Shown: positions 8,674 through 17,574, counted from the first letter of the stretch. The stretch is DNA of 39,078 nt from Bacillota bacterium (GCA_012840225.1 DULU01000042.1:1-39078), one strand, 5' to 3'. Made by a program: numbers and translations. Notes: generated from the sequence alone by a model not told the origin.

Positions 8674-9461
8674 CTTCCCTCTCCAATAACTGCGGACCCC
8701 GGCTGGTGCCGATCCGGCTGGCACCGGCGCCGATCATAGCCCGGGCTTCTTTTGGTTTCCTGATCCCTCCGGCAGCCTTCACGCCCATCTTGTTCCCGAC
8801 CACCGCCCGCAACAGCTGCACGTCGGCGGTAGTGGCGCCGCCGGCCCCAAATCCTGTCGATGTTTTGACGAAATCCGCCCCCGCCCACATGGCGAGCAGG
8901 CTCCCCATCAACTTTTGCTCGGCATTTAATACCGCCGTCTCCAGAATCACCTTCACCAAAGCCGCCGACCCCGCCGCCTCCACCACCGGCGGCAATGTCT
9001 TCATACACCGTCGCCAGATCCCCGGCCAGGAGAGCGCCCAGAGGGATCACCATGTCGATCTCCTGCGCTCCCCGGGAGACCGCCTCGGCGGCTTCCACCG
9101 CTTTCACCAAACTGCGCTGGGCCCCGAGGGGAAAACCGACGGTTGAGACCACCCTGACGTCGCTCCCTCTCAACACCGAGGCCGCCAGATCGATCCAGAG
9201 TGGGTTCACGCAGACCGCCCTGAAGGAGTGCGTCAAGGCCACCCGGCACAGCTGCTCAATGTCCGTCGCCGTCGCTTTGGCCTCCAGCAGAGTGTAATCG
9301 ATCAGGCCCGGCAAGGGGGCATCCGGGGGCACCTGCCACGGTTCGGCGGCAAAATGGACGGCCCGCCGCTTGGCCCGTACGGCCTCCCCCTCAGCAGCCA
9401 ACACCGGCAGGCTGCGTTTCAGCCTGGCCGCTGCCGCTTCGGCTATTTCCCCAATGGTCAT
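8651..9461 (-). pseudogene. deoC: Deoxyribose-phosphate aldolase DeoC, split by a frameshift
   Basis: DeoC cleaves 2-deoxyribose-5-phosphate to acetaldehyde and glyceraldehyde-3-phosphate in deoxynucleoside breakdown. The first part (ATG at 9461, after a purine-rich ribosome site) carries LIDYTLLEAKATATDIEQL and STVGFPLGAQ, then runs to VYEDIAA and leaves frame. The rest is in another frame to 8651: VKVILET and GADFVKTSTGFGAGGATT hold the two lysines used in catalysis, followed by GVKAAGGIR and GASRIGTS. One extra G in the coding strand within about 8954-8993, most likely near 8987-8990, would explain the break; removing it restores a normal junction (DIAA then VVEAAG). Because the downstream part is well conserved, a sequencing error is as likely as recent decay. 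If real, the active site is lost. Confidence 0.85.
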
Positions 9462-10468
9462 GTCCCGTCTCCCTCCTCCACCTGCGGCCAGACAAAGGTG
9501 GGGCATCCTTCGTCTTCTCCCGCTGCGCCGCCGGATGAGGCGCCCGGCACCGCCATAGTCTCGGCGCCTAATTCTTCCCCACAGCGCAGCCCTATGCTCC
9601 GGGCGCCGGCAATGACCAGGCAGTCCTCCGGCCGGGCACCAAGCCGCTGCAGGGCGGTCGTCAGCCTCTCCCGCCAGCGCCTGCCGCTCTCTTCCTTCCC
9701 GACGCCGGCTCCCGGCACCAGCAAAAGCCGCTCCCGTTCCGGAGCAATTTCTTCAAGGTAGCGGCGAATACCTGTATGCCGGCTCTCCCAGATCTCTTCG
9801 GCCACCGCATAACAGGCATAGAACCTGTCCGGTTTCATCACCCGCGGCTGGCGGATCAATCCCTTCTCGGTCGCTATGTACAACAGGCGCTGGTCCTCCG
9901 TCCGGCGGGGCACCCTGGATCTCATCTGCACGGAGAAGGCAATGCCCACCGCTGCCGCCCCGTTCCGCAAGCCGGCCAGGAAACCGTCGTAATAACCGGC
10001 GCCATAGCCCAGGCGATAGCCGGTGTAGTCGAACACCACCCCAGGCACCGCCACCACGTCGATAGCCGTCGCCGGCACCAGCGCCGCATCAGGCGGCGGT
10101 TCCGGTATGCCGTAAGCGCCGGCGGTCAACTCCCCCAAACTTCGCACGACGGCGCACTGTAAGGTACGGCTTTCTTTGATGGTGCGGGGCAACACCAGGG
10201 TAAGGCCGGCAGACAAAACGCGCTCCATAGCCTTATAAGTCGGCACCTCGCCCTGCACCGAAGCATAAAGCATGATGGTGCGGGCCGCTGCCACCTCCGG
10301 CATGGTAAAAAAGTTTTTCCAGATCTTTTCCGCGGCCGCCTCTCTTTCCGTTGGCGACAAGCGGCGGCGGGCCTCCAGCCCGGCCCGGCGGACGGCGGCT
10401 TTCTCTTCCCGGACGAGCCGGACGGCGAGGCCGGAGCTCGCCCCGCCGCCTCCGGACAGGCTAAACAT
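9458..10468 (-). CDS. 5-formyltetrahydrofolate cyclo-ligase with extra C-terminal domain
   Basis: Residues about 17-206 match the 5-FTHF cyclo-ligase (MTHFS/YgfA) family, which converts 5-formyl-THF to 5,10-methenyl-THF with ATP. Visible signs are KAAVRRAGLEARRRLSP at the N-terminus, MLYASVQGEVPTY (67-79), and the nucleotide/folate loop GYRLGYGAGYYDGFLA (150-165). Family members usually end near residue 190-200; here about 130 further residues follow. That tail contains RPEDCLVIAGARSIG and GAETMAVPG, which look like the end of a HAD-type fold without its expected aspartates, so I do not assign a function. The ATG at 10468 follows AAGGGTAGG and overlaps the peptidase stop by 8 nt. The stop overlaps the deoC start by 4 nt. 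Confidence 0.85.
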   Translation of the reverse strand: MFSLSGGGGASSGLAVRLVREEKAAVRRAGLEARRRLSPTEREAAAEKIWKNFFTMPEVAAARTIMLYASVQGEVPTYKAMERVLSAGLTLVLPRTIKESRTLQCAVVRSLGELTAGAYGIPEPPPDAALVPATAIDVVAVPGVVFDYTGYRLGYGAGYYDGFLAGLRNGAAAVGIAFSVQMRSRVPRRTEDQRLLYIATEKGLIRQPRVMKPDRFYACYAVAEEIWESRHTGIRRYLEEIAPERERLLLVPGAGVGKEESGRRWRERLTTALQRLGARPEDCLVIAGARSIGLRCGEELGAETMAVPGASSGGAAGEDEGCPTFVWPQVEEGDGT

Positions 10469-11759
10469 GGCGCCTACCCTTCGGCCACAATATCGACATG
10501 GCGGTCGTCCCCGGATAGACATGCTCCATATACCGCTTATTCAAATCATCGAGGCTCAACTCTTCCATAATGGAAATATAGTCGAAGAGCGAGGTACCGC
10601 GGAAATAATGGCTGACGAAGCTGTTGGCAATGAACTCCAGGGAATTGAAGGCTTCAAGAAACTGGCCGATCAAAGCCCGCCGGCAGCGCAGGAAATCCTC
10701 TTCTCTAAGCCCTTCTCCGGCCACCCGCTCCAGACCCGCCCTGATGGCTTCGGCGAGCTTCTCCGGGTGTTCCGTCTCGCCGCCCAAAACGGAAAAGGCA
10801 TAGGTTGGTGCGCTGGAATAGCGGGCCGAGAAACGGTCATCCAAGAGCCCTTCTTCATAGAGCTGATTATATAGCGGCGAACTCCGGCCCAACACCATGC
10901 GCCAGACCAGCGAGGTGGCCAGCTCCCGCTTCAGCAGCTCGCGGCCCTGGCAGTCGGTCCGGTCCTTGAAACCAAGCAGGAGGCGCGGCCGGGAGATGAC
11001 CAACTCATCGTGGACCACCGCCTGGTGAACTTCCGGAGGCTCCTCCGGGGTGAGGCGCTCCACCGCTTTCTGCTGCCGGTAGCCGCGCTTTCCCAAGTTG
11101 GCTTCCACCTGAGAGGCCACCAGAACGGCTTCCACATCGCCGACCACCATCAGCGCCATATTGACGGGATGGTAGAAGGTGCGGTGGCAATCATAGAGGC
11201 CCTCCTTGGTGATCCGCCTGATCGACTCCACCGTGCCGCCGATATCCACCCGCACCGGATTGACGTGATAGAGCGCCTGCATCAGGTTCATGAAGACGCG
11301 ATGGCCGGGATCGTCTTCATACATGCGCAGCTCCTGCTCAATGATGCCCTGCTCTTTTTGCACGCTGGCATCGGTGAAATAGGGCTCCTGCACCATGTTG
11401 AGCAAAATCTCCAGATTATCCCGAAAACCGGTGGTGCAGGAGAAAAGGTAGTTGGTCAGGTTATAGGTGGTATAGGCGTTGGCCGAGGCACCGTTTTTGG
11501 CAAACAGCTGAAAGACGTCGCCCTCGGGCTTTTCGAACATCTTGTGTTCCAGGAAATGGGCAATACCCTCGGGAACCGTCATCTGCCGGCCGTCGGCGGT
11601 GATAAACTGGGAATCGATGGAGCCATAGTTCACGGCCAGCGCCGCATAAACCTTTTTATATTCCGGTTTGGGCAAGACGAACAACCGCAGACCGGCAGCG
11701 GACACCAGCGTCAAGAGCTTCTCTTTTAGCAGACTGTTCTCCAATGTTTCGAACTTCAC
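10461..11759 (-). CDS. M16 zinc peptidase, YmfH type (active subunit)
   Basis: A 432-residue M16 peptidase. The inverted zinc motif HFLEH (within AHFLEHKMFE, about residues 67-76) and the third ligand glutamate in IIEQELRMYEDDP, about 75 residues later, are both present, as expected for the catalytic partner of the paired YmfF/YmfH-type peptidases of Bacillota. The two-lobed structure is suggested by the second half beginning near residue 240. The gene overlaps the preceding M16 gene by GTGA, with a GTG start, so the two are probably made in equal amounts and act as a heterodimer. No signal peptide is seen, which suggests a cytoplasmic role. The substrate is not known from sequence. Confidence 0.85.
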   Translation of the reverse strand: MKFETLENSLLKEKLLTLVSAAGLRLFVLPKPEYKKVYAALAVNYGSIDSQFITADGRQMTVPEGIAHFLEHKMFEKPEGDVFQLFAKNGASANAYTTYNLTNYLFSCTTGFRDNLEILLNMVQEPYFTDASVQKEQGIIEQELRMYEDDPGHRVFMNLMQALYHVNPVRVDIGGTVESIRRITKEGLYDCHRTFYHPVNMALMVVGDVEAVLVASQVEANLGKRGYRQQKAVERLTPEEPPEVHQAVVHDELVISRPRLLLGFKDRTDCQGRELLKRELATSLVWRMVLGRSSPLYNQLYEEGLLDDRFSARYSSAPTYAFSVLGGETEHPEKLAEAIRAGLERVAGEGLREEDFLRCRRALIGQFLEAFNSLEFIANSFVSHYFRGTSLFDYISIMEELSLDDLNKRYMEHVYPGTTAMSILWPKGRRHV

Positions 11760-13051
11760 TTGGTAATCCCGTCCTTCCGGCTCTGGTCGGATAGAAAGTA
11801 AATGGTATCGAGTGTAGCGCCGGCGGCCACCCGCATCACGTCTTCCACCGTGACCTGGTTCACCCGGACCAGCGTCTCTTCTATCCGCCGCGGTTTGTTG
11901 TTCACCTGCCCCAGATAATCGGCGTCGATGATCTGTCCGGCATCGTCCCGGGAAGAGAGGAAATCGTTGGTAATGCTCTTTTGCGCCGCCTCCAGTTCTT
12001 CTTGGCTGATCTTCCCGGCTTTAGTCTCTTCCAGCTGGGCGGTGATCAGATCCAAGGCTTCCTGGAAGCGGGCGGCATCGATGCCGGCCAGAAGGAACTG
12101 CAGCCCCTTGGTGGTGTCCAGGCGGCTGTAGGCGAAATAGGCCATGCTGTGCTTTTCCCGCACATTGATGAAAAGCTTGGAATGAGGATACCCGCCGAGG
12201 ATGCCGTTCTGCACCAAAAGAGCCGGGTAGTCGTCGGAGGTATAGGTGGTAGCCTGGCGCAGGCCGATGGCCAGCACCGCCTGTTTCACATCCTGCTCCT
12301 CCCGCACCAGGCGGGTCTCTCCGGCCGGTTGCCGGCCGGCCGCCGGGAAGGAGAGGGGTTCCCGCTTCGGCAGCCGCCACAAGTCGGCCACCAAGGAAAC
12401 CGCCCGCTCCGGCTCCACACCGCCCACGATATAGAACTCCATGACGGCCTGTTCGATCAGGCGGTAATAATGCGCCCCCAGGCGCTCCGGGGTGATGGCG
12501 TCCAGATCGGCCACCCGGCCGTAACGATAGAGGGAGAACGGCTCATGGCGGCACATGTTTTCCAGGAGCCGGGTCAAGGCATAGCGGGGTTTGTCGTTAA
12601 TCAAGGCTTCTATCTTGCGCCGCAGGATAGCCTTCTCACCTGTCACGTACTCTTCCCGGAAGGCCCCCTGAGGCAGGAGAGGCTGCATGGTGACGGCGTG
12701 CAGGAATTCCAAGCCCTGTTTCAGGAGGTCGACGCGGCGCTCTGTCGATCCGATGTAGGAATCGTCCGCCACTTCCAGATCGAACTCAATGTTCTGGGTT
12801 TCGCCGATCTTGGTCACATCCATGCCGAAGCCGGCGCCGTACAGGCTTTCCAGGCGGATGGCGATGTCACGGTTGGTAGGCCACGGCGCGCAGCCGCGCT
12901 TCATCACCATAGGCAAAAGGGCCGTTTTGGTGACGCTTTCCTCGGCCAGAGGCCAGCGCCAGAACAATTTGATGCGGATCGTCTTGAATTTGGCCGTCGG
13001 CAATACGTTGATATGTACTCCCGGCAACACAGATAGCCTTTTAAATTCCAT
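11756..13051 (-). CDS. M16 peptidase-like protein, YmfF type (non-catalytic partner)
   Basis: A 431-residue M16-fold protein that lacks the HxxEH zinc motif: the corresponding region reads PLAEESVTKTALLPMVMKRG. Its second half contains the M16 substrate-binding style segment GGYPHSKLFINVREKHSMAYFAYSR, here split as GGYPHSKLFINVREKH and SMAYFAYSR. This is the usual arrangement in two-gene M16 systems, in which one subunit holds zinc and the other holds the peptide. The start is the ATG at 13051, 8 nt after GGGAGG; the open frame runs further upstream but that part lies in lipA. It overlaps lipA by 11 nt and the active subunit by 4 nt. Confidence 0.82.
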   Translation of the reverse strand: MEFKRLSVLPGVHINVLPTAKFKTIRIKLFWRWPLAEESVTKTALLPMVMKRGCAPWPTNRDIAIRLESLYGAGFGMDVTKIGETQNIEFDLEVADDSYIGSTERRVDLLKQGLEFLHAVTMQPLLPQGAFREEYVTGEKAILRRKIEALINDKPRYALTRLLENMCRHEPFSLYRYGRVADLDAITPERLGAHYYRLIEQAVMEFYIVGGVEPERAVSLVADLWRLPKREPLSFPAAGRQPAGETRLVREEQDVKQAVLAIGLRQATTYTSDDYPALLVQNGILGGYPHSKLFINVREKHSMAYFAYSRLDTTKGLQFLLAGIDAARFQEALDLITAQLEETKAGKISQEELEAAQKSITNDFLSSRDDAGQIIDADYLGQVNNKPRRIEETLVRVNQVTVEDVMRVAAGATLDTIYFLSDQSRKDGITK

Positions 13052-13856
13052 GCCAGATGCCTCCCACCATCGTCTGCAAAGCTTCACCGGCTTTATATGA
13101 GCTGCGCACCAGCGGGCCGCTGGCCACGAACCTGAAACCTGCCGCCAAAGCCCTTTCCTTATAGAGTGCAAATTTTTCCGGGGTCACATACTCACTGACC
13201 GGCACATGCTGCCTCGTGGGGGGCAGATATTGCCCTATGGTGAGGAAATCGCAATCCACCTGCCGCAGATCGGCAAAAGCCCCGACCAGGTCTTCCTCGC
13301 TCTCTCCCAAGCCGACCATCAAGCTGGACTTGGTGAAGACCTGCGGCGCCATCTCCTTGGCGCGCCGGAGAAGCTCAAGGGAGCGCCGGTAATTATATCC
13401 CGGCCGGATGCGGGCATGCAGCCTTGCCACCGTTTCCAGGTTATGCGCCAGCACATCGGGCGCCTCGGCCAGCACCACGGCCAGATCTTCCTTCCGGCCG
13501 CCGAAATCCGGTATCAGCACTTCCACCGTGCAGCCGGGACAGTGCCGTTTGACGGCCCTGATGGTGGCGGCAAATTGCCCGGCACCGCCGTCGGGCAGAT
13601 CGTCCCGGCTCACCGAGGTGATCACCGCATGCTTCAGTCCGAGTTCCCGAACGGCCTCCGCCACCTGTTCCGGTTCCTTTGGGTCGGGCGGCACCGGCCG
13701 CCCCGAAGTGACCTTGCAAAAACCGCAGTTCCTTGTGCAAATATGGCCCAGGATCAGGAAAGTGGCCGTGCGGGCGGCCCAGCATTCCCCCAGGTTTGGG
13801 CAGCCGGCGTTTTGGCAGATAGTATTGAGGTGCAGCCTGTCGAGCATCGTCCGCAT
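13041..13856 (-). CDS. lipA: Lipoyl synthase LipA
   Basis: Radical SAM enzyme that inserts two sulfur atoms into octanoyl groups bound to lipoyl domains. Both iron-sulfur clusters are encoded: the auxiliary cluster cysteines in CQNAGCPNLGEC and the radical SAM CxxxCxxC in CTRNCGFCKV. The C-terminal RSSYKAGE supplies the conserved RSSY serine that ligates the auxiliary cluster. The first ATG of this frame is at 13856, but family-like sequence (RKPPWLTRPLPPAQALGR) precedes it without any ATG, GTG or TTG back to an in-frame TAG at 13926-13928; immediately before that TAG are ATG ATT with a GGGAG ribosome site. The true N-terminus is therefore uncertain. Substrates would include the E2 encoded at 26070-27281. 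Confidence 0.93.
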   Translation of the reverse strand: MRTMLDRLHLNTICQNAGCPNLGECWAARTATFLILGHICTRNCGFCKVTSGRPVPPDPKEPEQVAEAVRELGLKHAVITSVSRDDLPDGGAGQFAATIRAVKRHCPGCTVEVLIPDFGGRKEDLAVVLAEAPDVLAHNLETVARLHARIRPGYNYRRSLELLRRAKEMAPQVFTKSSLMVGLGESEEDLVGAFADLRQVDCDFLTIGQYLPPTRQHVPVSEYVTPEKFALYKERALAAGFRFVASGPLVRSSYKAGEALQTMVGGIWHGI

Positions 13857-14018
13857 GCGGCCCAGCGCCTGCGCCGGAGGTAGCGGTCTGGTGAGCCAGG
13901 GTGGTTTTCTTTGCGGGGTAGCCGTCTAAATCATCTCCCAGGAATAGTCTCGCGTCTTTTTGCCATTCGTTTTCAGTTCGGCGCTTGTTCCCGGTTTTCC
14001 TTGCCGTAAAGCGTAAAT

Positions 14019-16316
14019 TTACAACAATAGCGAAACTTCGTTGCGGTCCACCCGCCGTATGCAATTTTGCATCTTTACCCTGAGGAAGGGATCGTCCCCG
14101 GCGGCATTCCGCACCTGCCGCAGAATATCGATGGCCCGGCGGAAAGCATAGACCAAGTCGCCCTCATCCACCTGGAGGCCGGACAAGATCTCCTGGAACG
14201 ACGCGCCCTCGCTCCAGCGATAGGCGGCATCGGCCAGTTGCACGTGAAACTTGACCGTAGAATAACCGAGATAGGTCTCTTCCATCTGCCTGAGGAAATT
14301 GAACAGGCGGCGCACCTGGCTGTCGTCGAAAGCATGCTGCACCTGGCGCCCCTCGCCTTTGCGCGGCTCATAATCCAGGGAAACAGCCAGCGCTACCAAT
14401 TCGCTTTCCGGCCAGTCGTGAAACACGCCCCGGAAAAAGAGTTCGGTCACCATCAGTTCCTGGCCGTTGAGGCGGGAGGAGAATTCGCCCCTGGCCGTCA
14501 GCTTGTCATCCCGGATGTAATCCAGAGCCACCAGCAAGGCCTTCTTCTCCAGGTATTCCTGGAGGTAGATGTCGGGCGGAGCCAGCCCGGCGAGCTCCTG
14601 GTCCAGGCGCTCCAGTTGGACGGTGGCCGAGCGGTATTCCCGCAGAGCGGCGCGGCATTCCTTGATCATCTCCGGCGGACAATCCCCGACTTTCCCTTCC
14701 AGTTCCCGCTCCAGCCGGGTGATCCTCTGCCGCAGCGATTTTATCCCCTCCAGCTGTTGCTCCGCCATGCGCTTGGCTAACCGTTTCTGCAGCTGGCGCA
14801 GGCGCCTTTCCTTTTTGTCCCAAAGAATGGGACAGCGCTCGGTCGCCATGAACTCGCAGCCGGCGAGTTCCTCCCGCACCTTGAGCAAGGATTCTTTGGT
14901 CTTTTCCAGGCGCTCCCTTTTCTCGTCCGTCTGGTAGGTGGCGAAATTGAGCACCAGGATGTCGGCAATCTCGTCTTCCGTATAGTTGGCCGTCAGGTTC
15001 AGCACCGAATTATAGGTGAGGGCAAAGCGGCTCTGCAGGGGCTCCACTTCTTCTTCCTTCCGGGAGGGAAATTCCTCCGGGTTGAAAGTGGTCATGTCGA
15101 CTAAGGCGATGACACAGCCTTCCCTGTCGATGCCGCGGCGGCCGGCCCGCCCGGCGATCTGGAAATATTCCCGGTTGGTGAGCGGCCGGAAATTATAGCC
15201 GTCCCATTTGGTCATGGCATCAAAGCATACGGTGCGGCACGGGAAATTCAGCCCCACGGCAAAGGTTTCGGTGCAATAGAGCACATAGATCAGTTTGCGC
15301 TCGAAGAGTTCCTCCACAATATCCTTGGCCACAGGCAAAAGGCCGGCATGATGATAGCCGATGCCCTTCAGGAGCAGCCCGGTCAAATCTTTGAGGCGCG
15401 GGCCCCCTTCGGTGCCGTAGCGATCAAGCTGGCTTTCGATCACGGCATAAACTTCATTCCGTTGTTTCTCGTTCAGAAAGTTTTGCCCCTCAGCCAGCTG
15501 GCGAGCGTAGACCTCGCAGCGCCGCCTGCTGAAGGTGAAAAACAGGCAAGGCAGGTAGCTGCGGTTAAGCTGCCGCAAGAGGTCCATGTGCGTGGTCGGC
15601 TCCACGTCGCCGCCCAGCCGGCCGGAGGCAGGATGGCCCAGCCGGTGCGCCAAGCGCCGGTAACGCTTCTCCACCTGCTTGAAGGTACAAAAACCCAGAC
15701 CCTGCTCAAACAGGTGATGAATCAGGGGCACCGCCCTTTTGTGATGCCTGACCACCTTCACCGGCTTTTTCAGCACGCTCTCGATCCAGCCGGCGAGCTG
15801 CATCACGTTGGGAATGGTCGCCGACAGCCCCACAAAGCGCATGCCGGGAGGCATAAAGATCAGACTCTCCTCCCAAACACTGCCTCTTTCCAGATCGTCG
15901 ATGTAGTGAATTTCGTCGAAAATGGTGTAGGTCACACCGTCGAGCCGGCCCGGGCTCTGGTGCAGGAGGTTGCGGAAGATTTCCGTGGTCATGATCACGA
16001 TGGGAGCGTCGGCATTGATCACCACGTCGCCCGTCAGTATACCGACATTCTCTTCCCCCAGGAGCCTTTTGAATTCTTTGTATTTCTGGTTGCTGAGCGC
16101 CTTGATGGGAGCGGTATATATAGCTCTTTCGCCTCGGTTGTGGCAGCGCTCGATCACATAGTCAGCAATGAGCGTTTTACCGGTGCCGGTGGGTGCGGAG
16201 ACCAAAAGCGACATATTCTGCTCCACATAGCCGATGGCCTCAAGCTGAAACCGGTCCAGAGTATAGCCGCGGTAGACCCCATCGGTCAAAACCGCGGCGA
16301 GATTGTTGTTTTCCAT
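14019..16316 (-). CDS. Ski2/Mtr4-like superfamily 2 helicase
   Basis: A 765-residue ATP-dependent helicase. Motifs in order are Walker A SAPTGTGKT (40-48), motif Ia TAPIKALSNQKY, DEIH box (134-137), SATIPN of motif III, and motif VI QIAGRAGRRG near residue 390. The YTLDRFQLEAI start and the long coiled-coil-like insert (about 480-620, rich in Glu, Arg and Leu) followed by a helical C-terminus resemble Ski2/Mtr4/DSHCT architecture, which is best known from eukaryotic and archaeal RNA decay, with scattered bacterial members. The ATG at 16316 follows AAAGGAAG by 8 nt. A plus-strand promoter for queG lies just upstream. RNA or DNA as substrate cannot be told from sequence. Confidence 0.87.
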   Translation of the reverse strand: MENNNLAAVLTDGVYRGYTLDRFQLEAIGYVEQNMSLLVSAPTGTGKTLIADYVIERCHNRGERAIYTAPIKALSNQKYKEFKRLLGEENVGILTGDVVINADAPIVIMTTEIFRNLLHQSPGRLDGVTYTIFDEIHYIDDLERGSVWEESLIFMPPGMRFVGLSATIPNVMQLAGWIESVLKKPVKVVRHHKRAVPLIHHLFEQGLGFCTFKQVEKRYRRLAHRLGHPASGRLGGDVEPTTHMDLLRQLNRSYLPCLFFTFSRRRCEVYARQLAEGQNFLNEKQRNEVYAVIESQLDRYGTEGGPRLKDLTGLLLKGIGYHHAGLLPVAKDIVEELFERKLIYVLYCTETFAVGLNFPCRTVCFDAMTKWDGYNFRPLTNREYFQIAGRAGRRGIDREGCVIALVDMTTFNPEEFPSRKEEEVEPLQSRFALTYNSVLNLTANYTEDEIADILVLNFATYQTDEKRERLEKTKESLLKVREELAGCEFMATERCPILWDKKERRLRQLQKRLAKRMAEQQLEGIKSLRQRITRLERELEGKVGDCPPEMIKECRAALREYRSATVQLERLDQELAGLAPPDIYLQEYLEKKALLVALDYIRDDKLTARGEFSSRLNGQELMVTELFFRGVFHDWPESELVALAVSLDYEPRKGEGRQVQHAFDDSQVRRLFNFLRQMEETYLGYSTVKFHVQLADAAYRWSEGASFQEILSGLQVDEGDLVYAFRRAIDILRQVRNAAGDDPFLRVKMQNCIRRVDRNEVSLLL

Positions 16317-16341
16317 CAAATCAACTTCCTTTATTACCTTC

Positions 16342-16370
16342 TTTACCCTCGCCATCGCCGGGGTTATAAT
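16342..16370 (+). promoter_or_regulatory. Predicted sigma-A promoter of queG
   Basis: A -35 TTTACC (16342-16347), a 17-nt spacer and a perfect -10 TATAAT (16365-16370) stand 24 bp before the queG ATG, divergent from the helicase. The -35 matches four of six consensus bases. Confidence 0.6.
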
Positions 16371-16393
16371 TTAGTGTCCGGACCGACCGGGGA

Positions 16394-17545
16394 ATGTATG
16401 AGAGACGGAGGCAGGAGCTGGATATCAAAACCAATATCAAAGCCAAAATCAAGTCGTTTGCCGCCTCTCTCGGCTTGCCGCTGGTCGGGGTAACCTCAGC
16501 GGAACCTCTGGCTGAAGAGGAGAAAATTTTCACCCGGCGCCAAGAGGAGGGTACCTATCCTCCCCTGGCCGAGCAGCGGATGCCCCGGCGCACCCGACCG
16601 GCGGCGCTCCTTTCGGAGGTGCGCTCCATCATCTCCCTCGCCGCTCCCTATTTTACCGACCCCATCACCGCCATCGACCGCCTCCCGGAGGCCGGCGTGG
16701 GCGTGATCGCCCGCTATGCCATCAACCGGGATTATCATGCGGTGTGGCGGGAAAAACTGCACCGCTTAACCTTATTTATAAAAGCGCAACTCCGACAGCC
16801 GGTCAATACCAAGTTTTGGGTCGACAGCGGGCCGCCGCCGGAGAAGGCGCTGGCACAAAAGGCCGGCCTGGGATATGTCGGTAAAAACACCCTTCTATAC
16901 ACGGCATTGTTCGGCTCCTTCGTGCATCTTGGGGAGCTCTATACCTCTGTCGACCTGGAACCCGACCCGCCCTGCCGCCGGGAGGAATGCGGCGCCTGCC
17001 GGCGTTGCCTCTCGGCCTGTCCGAGTGGAGCCCTTTCCGCTCCTTATTTTATCCGAGCCGAGCTGTGCCTTTCTTACCTGACGCAGATGCGCGGGCCCAT
17101 CCCGCGGGAAAAGCGGCGCCTTTTGGGCAACCATCTCTGGGGCTGCGATGTGTGCCAGGAAGTGTGCCCCAGAAATCAAAGCCTCTCCGCTGCACCTGCT
17201 GTGCCCCTCTCGGATCCCCTCCTCCCCCGCTTCCTGCCGGCGGCGGACATCCTGCGCCTCTCGGAGGAGGAGTATATCGCCCGCTTCGGCTCCACTGCCA
17301 TAGGCTGGCGACCGGTGGCGGTGCTGCAGCGCAATGCGGCCATCTGTCTCGGGAACTGCGGCGATCCGCGGTATATACCAGTATTGGCGACCTCCTTAAG
17401 AGAAAATCCGCATCCCATGGTCAGAGGGGCCTCAGCCTGGGCACTGGGAGCTATCGGCGGCCGAGAGGCGCATCTCTTGCTCCTCAAGGCTAAAAGCCGC
17501 GAACACCATGCTCAGGTGCTGGAGGAAATTGAAGCCGCTCTCTGA
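16394..17545 (+). CDS. queG: Epoxyqueuosine reductase QueG
   Basis: Cobalamin- and iron-sulfur-dependent enzyme that reduces epoxyqueuosine to queuosine in the wobble base of tRNA. The 383-residue protein has the reductive-dehalogenase-like fold region with YVGKNTLLY, then two [4Fe-4S] motifs, CGACRRCLSACP (about 199-210) and CDVCQEVCP (about 252-260), and a C-terminal HEAT-like repeat (NAAICLGNCGDPRYIPVL and RGASAWALGAIGGREA) that binds tRNA. The length is normal for the family. The ATG at 16394 has only a weak ribosome site (CGGGGA). It is the only plus-strand gene in the first half of the window and converges with the HAD gene. Other queuosine genes are not nearby. Confidence 0.93.
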   Translation: MYERRRQELDIKTNIKAKIKSFAASLGLPLVGVTSAEPLAEEEKIFTRRQEEGTYPPLAEQRMPRRTRPAALLSEVRSIISLAAPYFTDPITAIDRLPEAGVGVIARYAINRDYHAVWREKLHRLTLFIKAQLRQPVNTKFWVDSGPPPEKALAQKAGLGYVGKNTLLYTALFGSFVHLGELYTSVDLEPDPPCRREECGACRRCLSACPSGALSAPYFIRAELCLSYLTQMRGPIPREKRRLLGNHLWGCDVCQEVCPRNQSLSAAPAVPLSDPLLPRFLPAADILRLSEEEYIARFGSTAIGWRPVAVLQRNAAICLGNCGDPRYIPVLATSLRENPHPMVRGASAWALGAIGGREAHLLLLKAKSREHHAQVLEEIEAAL

Positions 17546-17574
17546 AACCGGAGCCTGTCCACGTAAACCATAGG

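Noticed and set aside
11981-13036. Plus-strand open frame of about 350 codons opposite the YmfF-type gene
   Set aside because: Shadow of the M16 gene with no recognisable domain or ribosome site.
15348-16493. Plus-strand open frame of about 380 codons opposite the helicase
   Set aside because: It is the reverse of strongly conserved helicase motifs and reads as His/Gln/Arg-rich non-protein; long antisense frames are common in GC-rich DNA.
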